Source: Liolophura sinensis (taxonomy: Eukaryota > Mollusca > Polyplacophora > Chitonida > Chitonidae). Taken from it: a stretch of DNA of 64,000 bases. Shown piece after piece: positions 33,470 through 43,319 of the stretch. Positions within the stretch are counted from its first letter, which is position 1; each line of letters starts with the position of its first letter. The notes under the pieces are model-generated. The model was not told the DNA's origin. It ran no database searches and saw only the letters and a program-made list of their open reading frames with translations. Where the stretch lies: NCBI RefSeq assembly GCF_032854445.1, contig NC_088300.1:75505005-75569004 (forward strand), given 5' to 3'. The position numbers and the translations under genes were made by a program.

Positions 33470-34755
33470 GGAAGAACGGTGTACAGAAATACCGCAGCAC
33501 AGGAGTGTCGAAGTACAGAAATACCAGAATATCGGTGTACAGAAATATCGGAGTACAGGGGGAACAGGAGTACATAAATGCTGGAGTACAGGTGCACAGG
33601 AGAATCGGAGTACAGGTGCACAGGAGAATCGGAGTACAGAAATACAGCAGTATAGGATTCAGGGGTATCGGTGTGCAGAAATACCAGAATAGAGGAGTAC
33701 AACAGTACAAGGGTAGGCCGACAGGAGTGCCGGCATACAGAAATACCAGAATAGAGGAGTACAACAGTACAAGGGTAGGCCGACAGGAGTGCCGGCATAC
33801 AGAAATACCAGAATAGAGGAGTACAACAGTACAAGGGTAGGCCGACAGGAGTGCCGGCATACAGAAATACCAGAATAGAGGAGTACAACAGTACAAGGGT
33901 AGGCCGACAGGAGTGCCGGCATACAGAAATACCAGAATAGAGAAGTACAACAGTACAAGGGTAGGCCGACAGGAGTGCCGGCATACAGAAATAGCAGAAT
34001 AGAGGAGTACAACAGTACAAGGGTAGGCCGACAGGAGTGCCGGCATACAGAAATATCAGAATAGAGGAGTACAACAGTACAAGGGTAGGCCGACAGGAGT
34101 GCCGGCATACAGAAATACCAGAATAGAGGAGTACAACAGTACAAGGGTAGGCCGACAGGAGTGCCAGCATACAGAAATACCAGAATAGAGGAGTACAACA
34201 GTACAAGGGGTAGGCCGACAGGAGTGCCGGCATACAGAAATAGCAGAATAGAGTGAGTGAGTGAGTGCTTGGGGTTTAACGTCGTACTCAACAATTTTTC
34301 AGTCATATGACGACGAAGGAATCATTAGGGTGCATGCACGTGTAATGTGCCTCCTTGTTGCAGGACGGATTTCCACCGCTCTTTTATTTAGTGCTGCATC
34401 ACTGAGACGACTTACCGAAGGCAAGTAAGCCGCCCCGCCCGAGCCATTATACTGATACGGGTCAACCAGTCGTTGCACTATCCCCTTCATGCTGAACGCC
34501 AAGCGAGGAAGTTACAACTTCCTCTTTTAAAGTCTTAGGTGTGACTCGACCAAGGATTGATCCTGGATCTACCGGTCCCGAAGCGGACGCTCTACCAACT
34601 GTGCTATCCGGGGCCGGTCCCAGAATAGAGGAGTACAACAGTACAAGGGTAGGCCGACAGGAGTGCCGGCATACAGAAATAGCAGAATAGAGGAGTACAA
34701 CAGTACAAGGGTAGGCCGACAGGAGTGCCGGCATACAGAAATACCAGAGTACAAT
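33470..34755. repeat. GGAGTAC minisatellite leading into a homogeneous 62-bp array
   Basis: 33470-33678 is irregular. From 33679, units of exactly 62 bases (AAATACCAGAATAGAGGAG plus TACAACAGTACAAGGGTAGG plus CCGACAGGAGTGCCGGCATAC plus AG) start at 33741, 33803, 33865 and onward. There are about eleven copies that differ at only a few positions, so expansion is recent. A family B SINE interrupts it (34254-34620). Sixty-two is not divisible by three, yet no minus frame contains a stop, giving overlapping frames up to 268 codons. I regard these as artefacts. Confidence 0.92.
34254..34620 (-). mobile_element. family B tRNA-derived SINE inserted in the 62-bp array
   Basis: On the minus strand: a tRNA-like head (GGATAGCACAGTTGGTAGAG as A box, GGATCAATCC as B box), a roughly 250-base body, then GTTAAACCCCAAGCACTCAC and a short TCAC repeat tail. 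CAGAATAGAG, taken from the array unit, lies on both sides (34244-34253 and 34621-34630) as the target duplication. The insertion is therefore younger than at least part of the array. Confidence 0.94.
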
Positions 34756-34767
34756 TTAATTACCTTA

Positions 34768-34864
34768 TTTATTTATTTTTTTATTTATTTGATTGGCGTT
34801 TTACGCCGTACTCAATAATATTTCACTTATACCACGGCGGCCAGCTTTATGGTGGAAGGAAACC
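34768..34864 (-). mobile_element. family A SINE, 5'-truncated, with 12-bp target duplication
   Basis: Only the 3' end is present, on the minus strand (CCACCATAAAGCTGGCCGC, then GTACGGCGTAAAACGCCAAT and an AAATAAAT tail). TTAATTACCTTA flanks it at 34756-34767 and 34865-34876. It sits at the very end of the 62-bp array. A 5' truncation with target duplication fits LINE-driven target-primed insertion. Confidence 0.92.
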
Positions 34865-34959
34865 TTAATTACCTTAAATATACAAAGAACAGATATGTTA
34901 AAGAATGTGAATCATGAACAAATCATGTTTCTAATGTAGAAGCGGTTCAGACAGAACAA

Positions 34960-37900
34960 CACCGGTTCTTAACTAATGGAATTGCATGTCCACGATGTAT
35001 TTCAAAGCTTGGAAAAAAAACGTCGATTATTTTAGACACTTCTTGTTTAAAAGTCTCAAGTACAAAGCTGTTCTGCCTCTGGCCAGCACTTGTAAGATGA
35101 AGAACATCATTACATTTCCATCCGCTAAAACGATTGGCTCTCGATCTTGATCTAAAGGTTTAACTCCTCGTATTGTTTTCCAAGAACTCCTTATAAATCG
35201 AGGTCCTTACGAGACTGTTTACTACGGGACAGACATCACTTAGGGGGCTTCTCGTAAGCCAGGAATGTAGACGATGTTATATGTGAAACAAACCTTAACA
35301 TGACACCGTACATCATTAAACGCCATACACCGTGTGTTGTATAACCGCTTGGATTTGTTGTATTATACATGTCTGTGACGTTATTACGCGGCTATAATTT
35401 GGCATGACTTTGGCGCTTTACATAATATTATGAGAATTCTTGGGGGCTAATTAAATACCGTACATGAGAAATACGTTTACATGAGAAACTTCTTGTCCAC
35501 GAAATAAGGTTTACACATTTATGGATTTTGTTTAAGTTTGTGCTTAATTCAGAAAACGTAAAATAATTTCGCAAATGTGATCTAATGATGTCCAGATTTA
35601 CTTACCTATAGGTAAATATTTACGTCAGTCCTTTAAACTCAGTAATAATCTTGTTTTCGAAACTATACACTGAAGAGTGCTCATAACTTCTAAGCCTAGC
35701 AGCTCTCAACGGAAATTTATTTATTTATTTATTTATTTGGCGTTTTACGCCATACTCAAGAATATTTCACGTATACGACGGCGTCCAGCAGTACTGTGGG
35801 AGGAAACCGGGCAGAGCCCGGGGAAACCTACGACCATCCGCACAATTATGCACAAGGCAGTATTTCATGCAAAAAAGAAACAAAAAGAAGATTACAGTTC
35901 ATAACAACAACACACAAGCGCAACTCCATGCCTATACAATTAACGTCTCGATAAGCCCAGTTTTACTCAATACTGAACGTAAGTTTACTTGGATTGTTTT
36001 AATTAACCAAAAAACAAACTTTAAATCGGTGCAGCCCAGTTGCAACGTTTTCAGTAAAGGTTTACCACAAAATGTTTACAGTGTACTCGGTCACGATATC
36101 CTCACTAATCATGATCTATTCATGGGAGTGGTTGAGATTGAAAGGTGAATTCAGTAGCACAACATGCCAGGTCCTTTATCTGTGTATGAATTTCTATTAA
36201 TAAATGCATTCAATTTGCGACGCAGAGAATGTTCGGTGTTCAAGAAAAGTCATTATCAAAAAACATGATACACAACTCTGGAATAAACTTAATTTAAAGC
36301 TCAGGAATAACAGACGATAATTACAGCGATGAGGGTGGATGATCTGAGCCAAGAACGTGGTGAGAAAAACTAAAATTGATTTGATGGCAGCTATTTCAAT
36401 CGACGTTTAACGTAGTAAGCAATCTGTTTGTTTCCTGATTTAATATGTTGACTGTTGGCTGTGATTATGTGAATGACAAGAGAATCGTGTTTCAAACTGA
36501 AGTCATGCCTTCGGTCAGACCTTGGATAATTTTGTCTCTAAAACTGTTGTCACGATCCGAAATTATCCCGTGTCAGAGTGTCCTCAAGGGCGGCAGATTT
36601 AATAATTCCCTTGGATTTATTGCTACCTTAATGGTGATCAGATTCCTCAAACCAGCATTTACTCTTTGTCAGCTGTCATGATGAGGTCACCTTCTGAAGT
36701 AGTACGCGCAACTGAGCTCATGTGGAGGTTGGCACCTTACATCTTGATCACCATACCCGTTACACATAAACTCCCCACGGCCGATCCTGACGATTTCTGC
36801 CTCTAACACCTGCGCTATTTAACAAACAAACATCTTAAAATTATACAGGTTAGCGTAACTACTGTGAAGACTGGCTGATATGTATTCAGGTATTAACTGT
36901 CTAGTTCAGCGATAGATGTGTTATCGCAAGTTTAACGGGTCGAGATGCGCCGGCTAAGCGGCATGAGTAATAGTTTTCTTGCTAGGTTGTTGAACTCTCT
37001 AATTTCCAGATAGGCGGATTTTTCTGAATATTTATGTGTATATGATTTTCTCAGCTGGTCATGCCTAACGTCCATAAGCCGCTTAATTTCCCATGAGTTA
37101 TGTTTACCGTTGTTGGAGATAAAATGAACATCCCAGCGGAAGCCAGAACAGGTTAAGCTTAAGCAGACGTCCATGCAGCTGGGCCTGGTTTCGAACTCAT
37201 AACCTTAATTATCAAGGACACAATAGTTTAAGAAGTGTAACACAGTCAATCTGCTAGTTTAAAGTAACGGAAACAATACTAATAGTAATGCCTGAATGGT
37301 AGGTAAAATAACGACGATATTTACAATCCAAACGAATATTCTACATGGAAACACAGCTAATTAAATTACGAATTACAAAAAGCGAGCAATTCCTGTCACA
37401 TGTATGTAGACTACTCTGGCCACCTCATCTTCGTGTTCTATGCTATGCTATAGCCATGCTTGTTCTACAGTGATAGTTGTGCCTACTTCAGACATGAACT
37501 GTCCAGACCGCAGCAATGAAGAATTATTAAAAATCATCCCATTTCTAAAATGTCACACCATCCTTAGCCAAACTAAGCCAAATCAAAACCAGTAACTCTC
37601 TCATCTCTGGAAGCCCAGCTAGAATCAAGTAATGTCAGATATGGTCCACAGGCAATCTTGCCTATTTTCGAGAAAATTTGTTAGATTTACGGATGCAAAA
37701 CTGTTGGCAAGGATTTAATCCTCTATCACGATTCGCCAGTTTTATTCCTGTATGGTGTTTTTCTCCAACTCTGATCGTCTGTGGCAGGCTTGAGGTGTTG
37801 TCCACAGAGAGTTGAATGTTTGCAGGAAGACTTCATCCTGACTAATGCAGGTCTGTGTTGCTATGTATGCCCGGAAGCGCAACAAGCAGTTTTTGGCTTG

Positions 37901-38405
37901 CAATGGAAAGTAATTTGATTTGAATTGTAACTTTTGTAACCCTAAATACGTTTTGGACAAACTTTCAATTTATCGCAGAATAATTCACAGTGATTATTTG
38001 ATCAGATTAGTATTGAGCCTTGAAGCAATTGTCTTCAAACGTATTTCATATAACGAATGGATGGGTCAGGCTTTGACATCAAAACTCTTCAACTGTTATC
38101 TAACCTTTATCAAAATCAGCTTGCCTTGGCGGTGAAACATTTCTGGTTAACAGCTATTGTATGTGTGGATAAAGTGATTACCCTGATATGACTAACAAAG
38201 ATCAAATTAGGTTTCGTGAATCCAAAACCTGTACTTATTATTTATTCATCCTGTCGTTAAGTTGCACTTATTCGGTGTGGACGAAGTTTAATGGTGAAAG
38301 CCAAGTGGAACCCTCAGGGGAATCAGCACTAGTCGTCGGGGAGCTGACCTCGTCAAGAAAACGAAAACAGAGCCAAAGTCGAGTCCACGGCAGCAAGAAA
38401 CACGA
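34960..38405 (+). repeat. paralogous block C (third of three)
   Basis: Contains the landmarks shared with A and B in the same order, ending near ACGGCAGCAAGAAACACGAC. The segment 36234-36595 matches 29803-30165 of block B with only about six differences, while neighbouring parts are much more diverged. A family A SINE fragment (35716-35845) is inserted in C only. Frames such as 36445-36681 are not conserved in A. Confidence 0.8.
35716..35845 (-). mobile_element. family A SINE fragment within block C
   Basis: On the minus strand the body reads CCCCGGGCTCTGCCCGGTTT, then CCTCCCACAGTACTGCTGG, then GTATGGCGTAAAACGCCAAA with an AAATAAAT tail. The head is missing. It is absent at the matching position of blocks A and B, so it inserted after the duplication. 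No clear target duplication. Confidence 0.88.
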
Positions 38406-39003
38406 CAACATTCCACATTAACTACACTTACAAGTATTTATATAGCAGACATAGAAAAATTGCCAATGTCGTTAAAAGGGCAACACTGAACAAACATGAG
38501 TCGCAACAAATCGTCATAGGTGTATCTACAGGTCTGCAAAGAATAAAAATCACCCAGTTAGACGCGACATCAATCATCGACAAGCCGCTGTTTGTCCTTG
38601 GCGTGAAGGCTAAAAAAGATTAATGTTCGCCAGACGAACATCTGAAACTGTGCGTAAGGTTACTTTTACTTGCTATAGATTTCTAAAATTTTCTTTAGAG
38701 CCATAAATGCATTCCAATGTTAGAACTGTATGATGGACACCAGACAGTGAATACTTGTGAACTCTGGGCTAAGCAGACTTAAGCACTGCGTATGCAACCC
38801 AGACTTGCTACGAAAAGCAAGGCTGTGTGAAATATATGCTTCCCTAATACGTAATCATGCGGAGAGCCAGACAGCTTGAGCTACACGCGCTTCCTGATAG
38901 CTGAACTTCAAAACGATTCATAACAAAATGTAGTAGTTAATAAAATGCAAAGTTAGGAGCAAAATACACAACTAAACATCTGTGTTTAGTCCCGGCGATT
39001 TTG
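38406..39003. other. no recognisable gene
   Basis: Unique AT-rich DNA after block C; it ends with GGCTCATTT, the target duplication of the next SINE. Confidence 0.45.
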
Positions 39004-39012
39004 GGCTCATTT

Positions 39013-39251
39013 GAATGAGTGAATGAGTGCTTGGGGTTTAACGTCGTACCTAACAATTTTTTAGTCATATGACGGCGAAGGAATCCTTACAGTGCATGTA
39101 ATGTGCCTCCTTGTTGCCGGACGGATTTCCACCGCTCTTTTATCTAGTGCTGCTTCACGGAGACGCCTTAACGAAGGCAAGTAAGCTGCCCCGTCCGAGC
39201 CATTATACTGATACCGGTTAACCAGTCGCTGCACTATCCCCTTCAGGCTGA
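39013..39251 (-). mobile_element. family B SINE, 5'-truncated, with 9-bp target duplication
   Basis: On the minus strand it matches the 34254-34620 copy from GAAGGGGATAGTGCAGCGAC to the GTTAAACCCCAAGCACTCAT tail, but lacks the tRNA-like head. GGCTCATTT is present at 39004-39012 and 39252-39260. The copy is more diverged than the one in the 62-bp array. Confidence 0.93.
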
Positions 39252-39260
39252 GGCTCATTT

Positions 39261-40847
39261 AAACATTTGTCACTTGTCTGGGTTTTATGGCCGATATGAC
39301 CAAAATAGTCTTGGGAGTGAGGCTGAACCACAAACACACAGACTTAAAACGTCGAAAACAATGTGCAAGTCAACATAAAACACGTACGCTCGGTCGACAT
39401 GTCATTTTTGTCTTCATTGAATAGTAGATAATCCAGTGGCTTCTCTTTACAGCTCAGGGACTTGTGTGAGGACATGTCTTCTCGATGAGCCAGGTCAGTT
39501 GTCTACCGTAAGTGTGCCAGAACAATAAACATGGAGACAGTCTGGGCAAGATATGTGGTTCACCTCAATCTGCGAAATTGCTCCTGGCCTTCGCTATTGA
39601 AATATTCATAGCAGCCATTGCTTTCTAAGGGTTTATTAGAAAGGTTTTATATTCTCTGAAGTTGCAGAGTGGTGTTTTTTATGGCAATGTAGAGGACAGT
39701 TTGTGCATGTGTTGTGGGCTCACTGTAAAATGATTATATACTCTTAGGAAAGGATGGAGAGAAAGGATAGAGAGAAAATGTGTAATCAGTCAGCAGCAAA
39801 AAGATTGTTAGAACATTGGTGGATGTTGTGAGTACAGTTTATCGTGTATACATCGTGTATACATCAGGAAAAAATTATATGGATGAATAATTTTATACTG
39901 TGGCGATTTTGCTAGAGACAGTATATTATTTCATATAATTGCATGGGAGGTTAGGGGTTAATTTTCTGCCTTGTCCATAACGTAGACACAGGTTTTACCA
40001 GTAGAATGTAAATTTTTATGCGTTAGACATATCCTTAAATTAAATTAGAATTTTTGTGGAATATTTTGAAATATATATATATTTTTTTTGTAACATATAG
40101 AGACAGGATATTTTGTGGACTCATGAGAGCAAGTTGTTTTTGGCGCCTTGATATAACTTTTGAAGGACACAGTTTCCGTGGACCCCTGTCCCTTCCAACG
40201 TAAGAATTTTAACACTTGATGACTTAATTAGAACACCATATTTCACGTATAATACACTGACATGTTGAAGGAGTTTCTCTCCAAGCTTGGAGATCAGATA
40301 TTGTTTGACTAGGTTGCAAACAACAGTTTTTTTTAGCGACCTTAAGTTTGGCGAAACATCCGCCATTGTTAATATTTTGAAGTGACAAATTCGAGTAGAG
40401 TTTCCATTACTTTTGGACATATTCTTGCTGTAACAAACCACGTACGGCATCTTTCCAGTTAAAAACAACATTAGTACTCACTGACTGTGGCATGATTTTG
40501 GCATAAAACGTCCTTTATACCAAGTTTAAGACACTAAATCATTTTTTGTGGTTGTTGTTGTTGCTTCGCCGCGCACGATCGTCGTTCACGGTGAACTGCC
40601 GCTAGACGAGGTTGTCTACTTTACGACATCCTTTAGTGGTAAACTCATATTGAAGAGTTTCAAAAGGGGCATAAACTTGTATTTGCGAAAGTAAATAGTT
40701 TCACTTCACAGGCTCATCTCCTTTCTACCTACAAGTTGTTGTTCATCTTTCCATTATTAAGAAAAAGAAAAAAAAATGTGCCATGACGTTAGATTCGCAT
40801 GTACATGTATAGTATTTCTATACACAGATGTTGTTACTTTGGTATTA
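39261..40847. other. no recognisable gene
   Basis: AT-rich unique DNA. A tandem ATCGTGTATAC-like duplication lies near 39840-39862. The minus frame 40121-40471 (116 codons) has no domain I recognise and no clear splice or polyA context. Confidence 0.4.
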
Positions 40848-40912
40848 GCCAATCAGTGCTCTGAGTACCATCCTTGGTACTCATGAATATTTATGAGCGT
40901 AGACTATAAATA
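40848..40912 (+). promoter_or_regulatory. promoter-like cluster: CCAAT, two palindromes, TATA box
   Basis: In order: AGCCAATCAG (CCAAT box), a 9-bp perfect inverted repeat TGAGTACCA-tcct-TGGTACTCA (40862-40883), an 18-base near-palindrome CTCATGAATATTTATGAG (40880-40897), and CTATAAATAC (40904-40913). The spacing resembles a compact animal polymerase II promoter with a start near 40935. The U3 part of a solo LTR could look similar. Confidence 0.45.
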
Positions 40913-40934
40913 CTGGGCAAATTCCCACTTTTAG

Positions 40935-41672
40935 TCCCAGATGATCTCGGACCACCGTCGTGTTAACATCTAAATTTCCACCTAGTTAGCTTTCTAAGGC
41001 AGGTATTTTACATGTATATAAGCAGTGTAAAGTGGTAGCTAGATAAGTTGTCAGCACTGAAGTGGGATTTCAGCTTTAGAGCATACCTAGAGACAGTGGG
41101 ACTGCTAGTTCCAAATTGTGACACAAGTGTTCCCAGGCTGTGGGACTGACTTTCCCAGGCTGTGAGACTGATATTCCCAACCATGATTGAGACAGTATAT
41201 CTCAATAGTTTGTCACTGGGATTTTCTGGACCAAAATTTTATAATTCCCAAGTATGAGCTGAAACATTTATACTGGGAGAATTTGTGCATAAGTGTCCCT
41301 GAGCAATCGTGGGACTGGGATTCCCAGTTTCGGCACAGTTAGACGCCGAGTCCCAGAATTTGGAACTCGTTTTCCCAAGTTATTACTGGACCAATTCTGG
41401 AACTGTTACTCCCAGAGAAGACCTGAAAGTATTATTTACTGATAATGTCCCCACACATGGCTGACATATTGTCTATATAACACCAGTAGGACATACCACT
41501 ATCACAGCAGCACTAGGTTTAATACCTCCCTGAGATATCCTTAACACAGTTATCTGAACCATCTGAAGTACAGATGTTGTGCTTGTACACAGTACTGGCA
41601 CTTTTACATATATATATATATTAACATACTCCTGTCACTCTATTTTAATAAAACTGTTGCTGCTGTTTGTTG
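40935..41672 (+). ncRNA. possible short transcription unit, non-coding
   Basis: Lies between the TATA-like box at 40904 and an AATAAA at 41647-41652 that is followed by a GT-rich stretch (TGTTGCTGCTGTTTGTTG). Plus-strand frames are all very short. Across the body, TCCCA and TGGGA words recur many times, including the near-perfect inverted word ACTGGGATTCCCAGT near 41306, so a transcript could fold on itself. This is inference from signals only; a solo LTR or chance are alternatives. Confidence 0.3.
41647..41652 (+). terminator. candidate polyadenylation signal AATAAA
   Basis: Canonical hexamer followed by a GT-rich element, about 740 bases downstream of the TATA-like box. Functional status unknown. 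Confidence 0.4.
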
Positions 41673-42423
41673 AACCTTAAAAATCGGACTTTTCTTGGTT
41701 ATTCGAAGTTCAGAGCTAACTAGTGGTTTTCCCAAACATACTTCTAAATGACACGGACTGACCGAGCTGACATTCAAAAGAATCCATAGTAGCGAACGTC
41801 TCCATCAGTATACAGATATTGTTCCAGAGTTCGACACTGGGTGATTCACGCTACCAATATTGTGCTTTCCCCTGTAGTAAATGGTGTGATTTGGAACTGG
41901 GATATCTGTATCGTTAAGAAGATATATATATAAAAACAAATCGCTACAATACTTTGACTTTGATCAACAGTATTAACCCCTTGACGTCATCGGAATCGTG
42001 TTTTAACCAACCCAACCTGTAACAGGAGAGTATTTCCATCGAAACTGTTGAATTACAACAAGACTGGGCTTGTAACACAGGTGTTATAATAACGGTGATA
42101 ATGGGCTTATGTGGCAAGTAGATCAGGTCAGGCCGATTCAGTCTGCCGTTGACAGGGACAAACTGATACCTCGATCAATGAACACTCGGTTCTGCAGACT
42201 TTCAAAAACGATTAATCGAACATCCTACATTAATATTCGTTATAGGCGACCTCGGAATAGGTATTTCTAGAATCACGGACGACGTGACACTTTAGTCAAG
42301 TTGTGAGTATTTTACGACTTTCTCTGATCTGATTTGCCAGTTTTGTGTGCCATTGGATTGTCAAACTTAAGCCATTGCAAGCCTTCACCCATTCAGTTTT
42401 CAAGCATTCAGCATTACGATGTC
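41673..42423. other. no recognisable gene
   Basis: Unique DNA preceding the transposase remnant. No inverted terminal repeat belonging to that remnant was found. Confidence 0.4.
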
Positions 42424-42597
42424 ATGCCCAGACTGACGTTAAACGAACGTAAGCAGGCGGTTGATGTGCTTGCCTCAGGATTAACGCAACAGGAGGTCGC
42501 GAGGCGGATGCACTTGTCACAGAAACACCCTAACAGCGGTGGGCGGACACCAGAGAATTGTTCTGGGGCCGACTTCACAAAGACGTTTCTGACTTGA
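42424..42597 (+). pseudogene. Tc1-type transposase N-terminal remnant
   Basis: From the ATG at 42424 the first roughly 33 codons form a helix-turn-helix of the type that begins Tc1/mariner transposases (MPRLTLNERKQAVDVL, then SGLTQQEVARRMHLSQ). The opening MPRL and the helix layout resemble the better-preserved transposase at 52325. After that the frame loses similarity and ends at 42597. No DDE catalytic region or terminal repeats are present nearby. Confidence 0.75.
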
Positions 42598-43319
42598 ATC
42601 AAAATTTGAAATACAATCTGAAATCTTGTTTTGGGGCTTTAGAGATTAAAATTTTAGCCCCCCCCCCTCCTCCTCATCAATTTTTTGTCCACCGAGAGAC
42701 TACCATTCAAAGTATTGTATCATTTTTCTAAACCCAGTAAAAGTTAAGTGAAACTTCGTCTTGACACAGCTTCAGCTCGTTTCCATTAATGAGAGCAAGG
42801 TGACGTCACGTTTACTCTAGCCCTCTAACGTCGAAGGTATTTAGATAAAAGTTGTGGACTTCGGCGGTGAAGGCTCAAGTAATAAATATGGTTTTCTCGA
42901 AAATTCGACATACTTGGAGACTATTTCTTCCACTGCTTGAACTGTTGATACAGTAGGCCTATACTATATCACTTACAAAGCAGTCAAGTGACCCTGTTTA
43001 AATAGCCCGGCTGCAGATGCATGGGCGGGGTATTCCTGGTTCAGGTTTTCTGGAGGGGTTGTGCTGGTAATTTTGATCCTTATTAATACTTCCAATACTA
43101 AGTTTTTCAATAGTCGACACAGCATTCTTTTGTACCCAACAATTAAGCATAAAGTCGATCGGATGGGTGGTTGTGGAAAAAAAATAAAGCACATGCTCTC
43201 ATCTCCATTTCCCTCTCTATGGTTAAAGATAAGGCGATAAGAAATGCAAAGTTCAAAATCACAGTATAATTCTGTAAATTTCCAAATCAGAAGTATACAA
43301 CTTGGTCGAATCACCCATG
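42598..43319. other. no recognisable gene
   Basis: AT-rich DNA with a C-run at 42657-42667. Minus frame 42973-43314 has no recognised domain. Confidence 0.4.

Noticed and set aside
33333-34306. Three long minus-strand ORFs (up to 268 codons) resembling a membrane protein
   Set aside because: They are the same 62-bp unit read in rotating frames; hydrophobicity follows from the unit's composition.
34560-34616. Possible genuine tRNA gene
   Set aside because: It is the head of the family B SINE (followed by the SINE body and tail, and flanked by a target duplication).
40140-40150. TGGCGCC as a retroviral-type primer binding site
   Set aside because: The match is too short, with no LTR boundary next to it and no gag/pol remnants seen.
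40121-40471. Minus ORF of 116 codons
   Set aside because: AT-rich random composition, no domain and no polyA or splice signals recognised.
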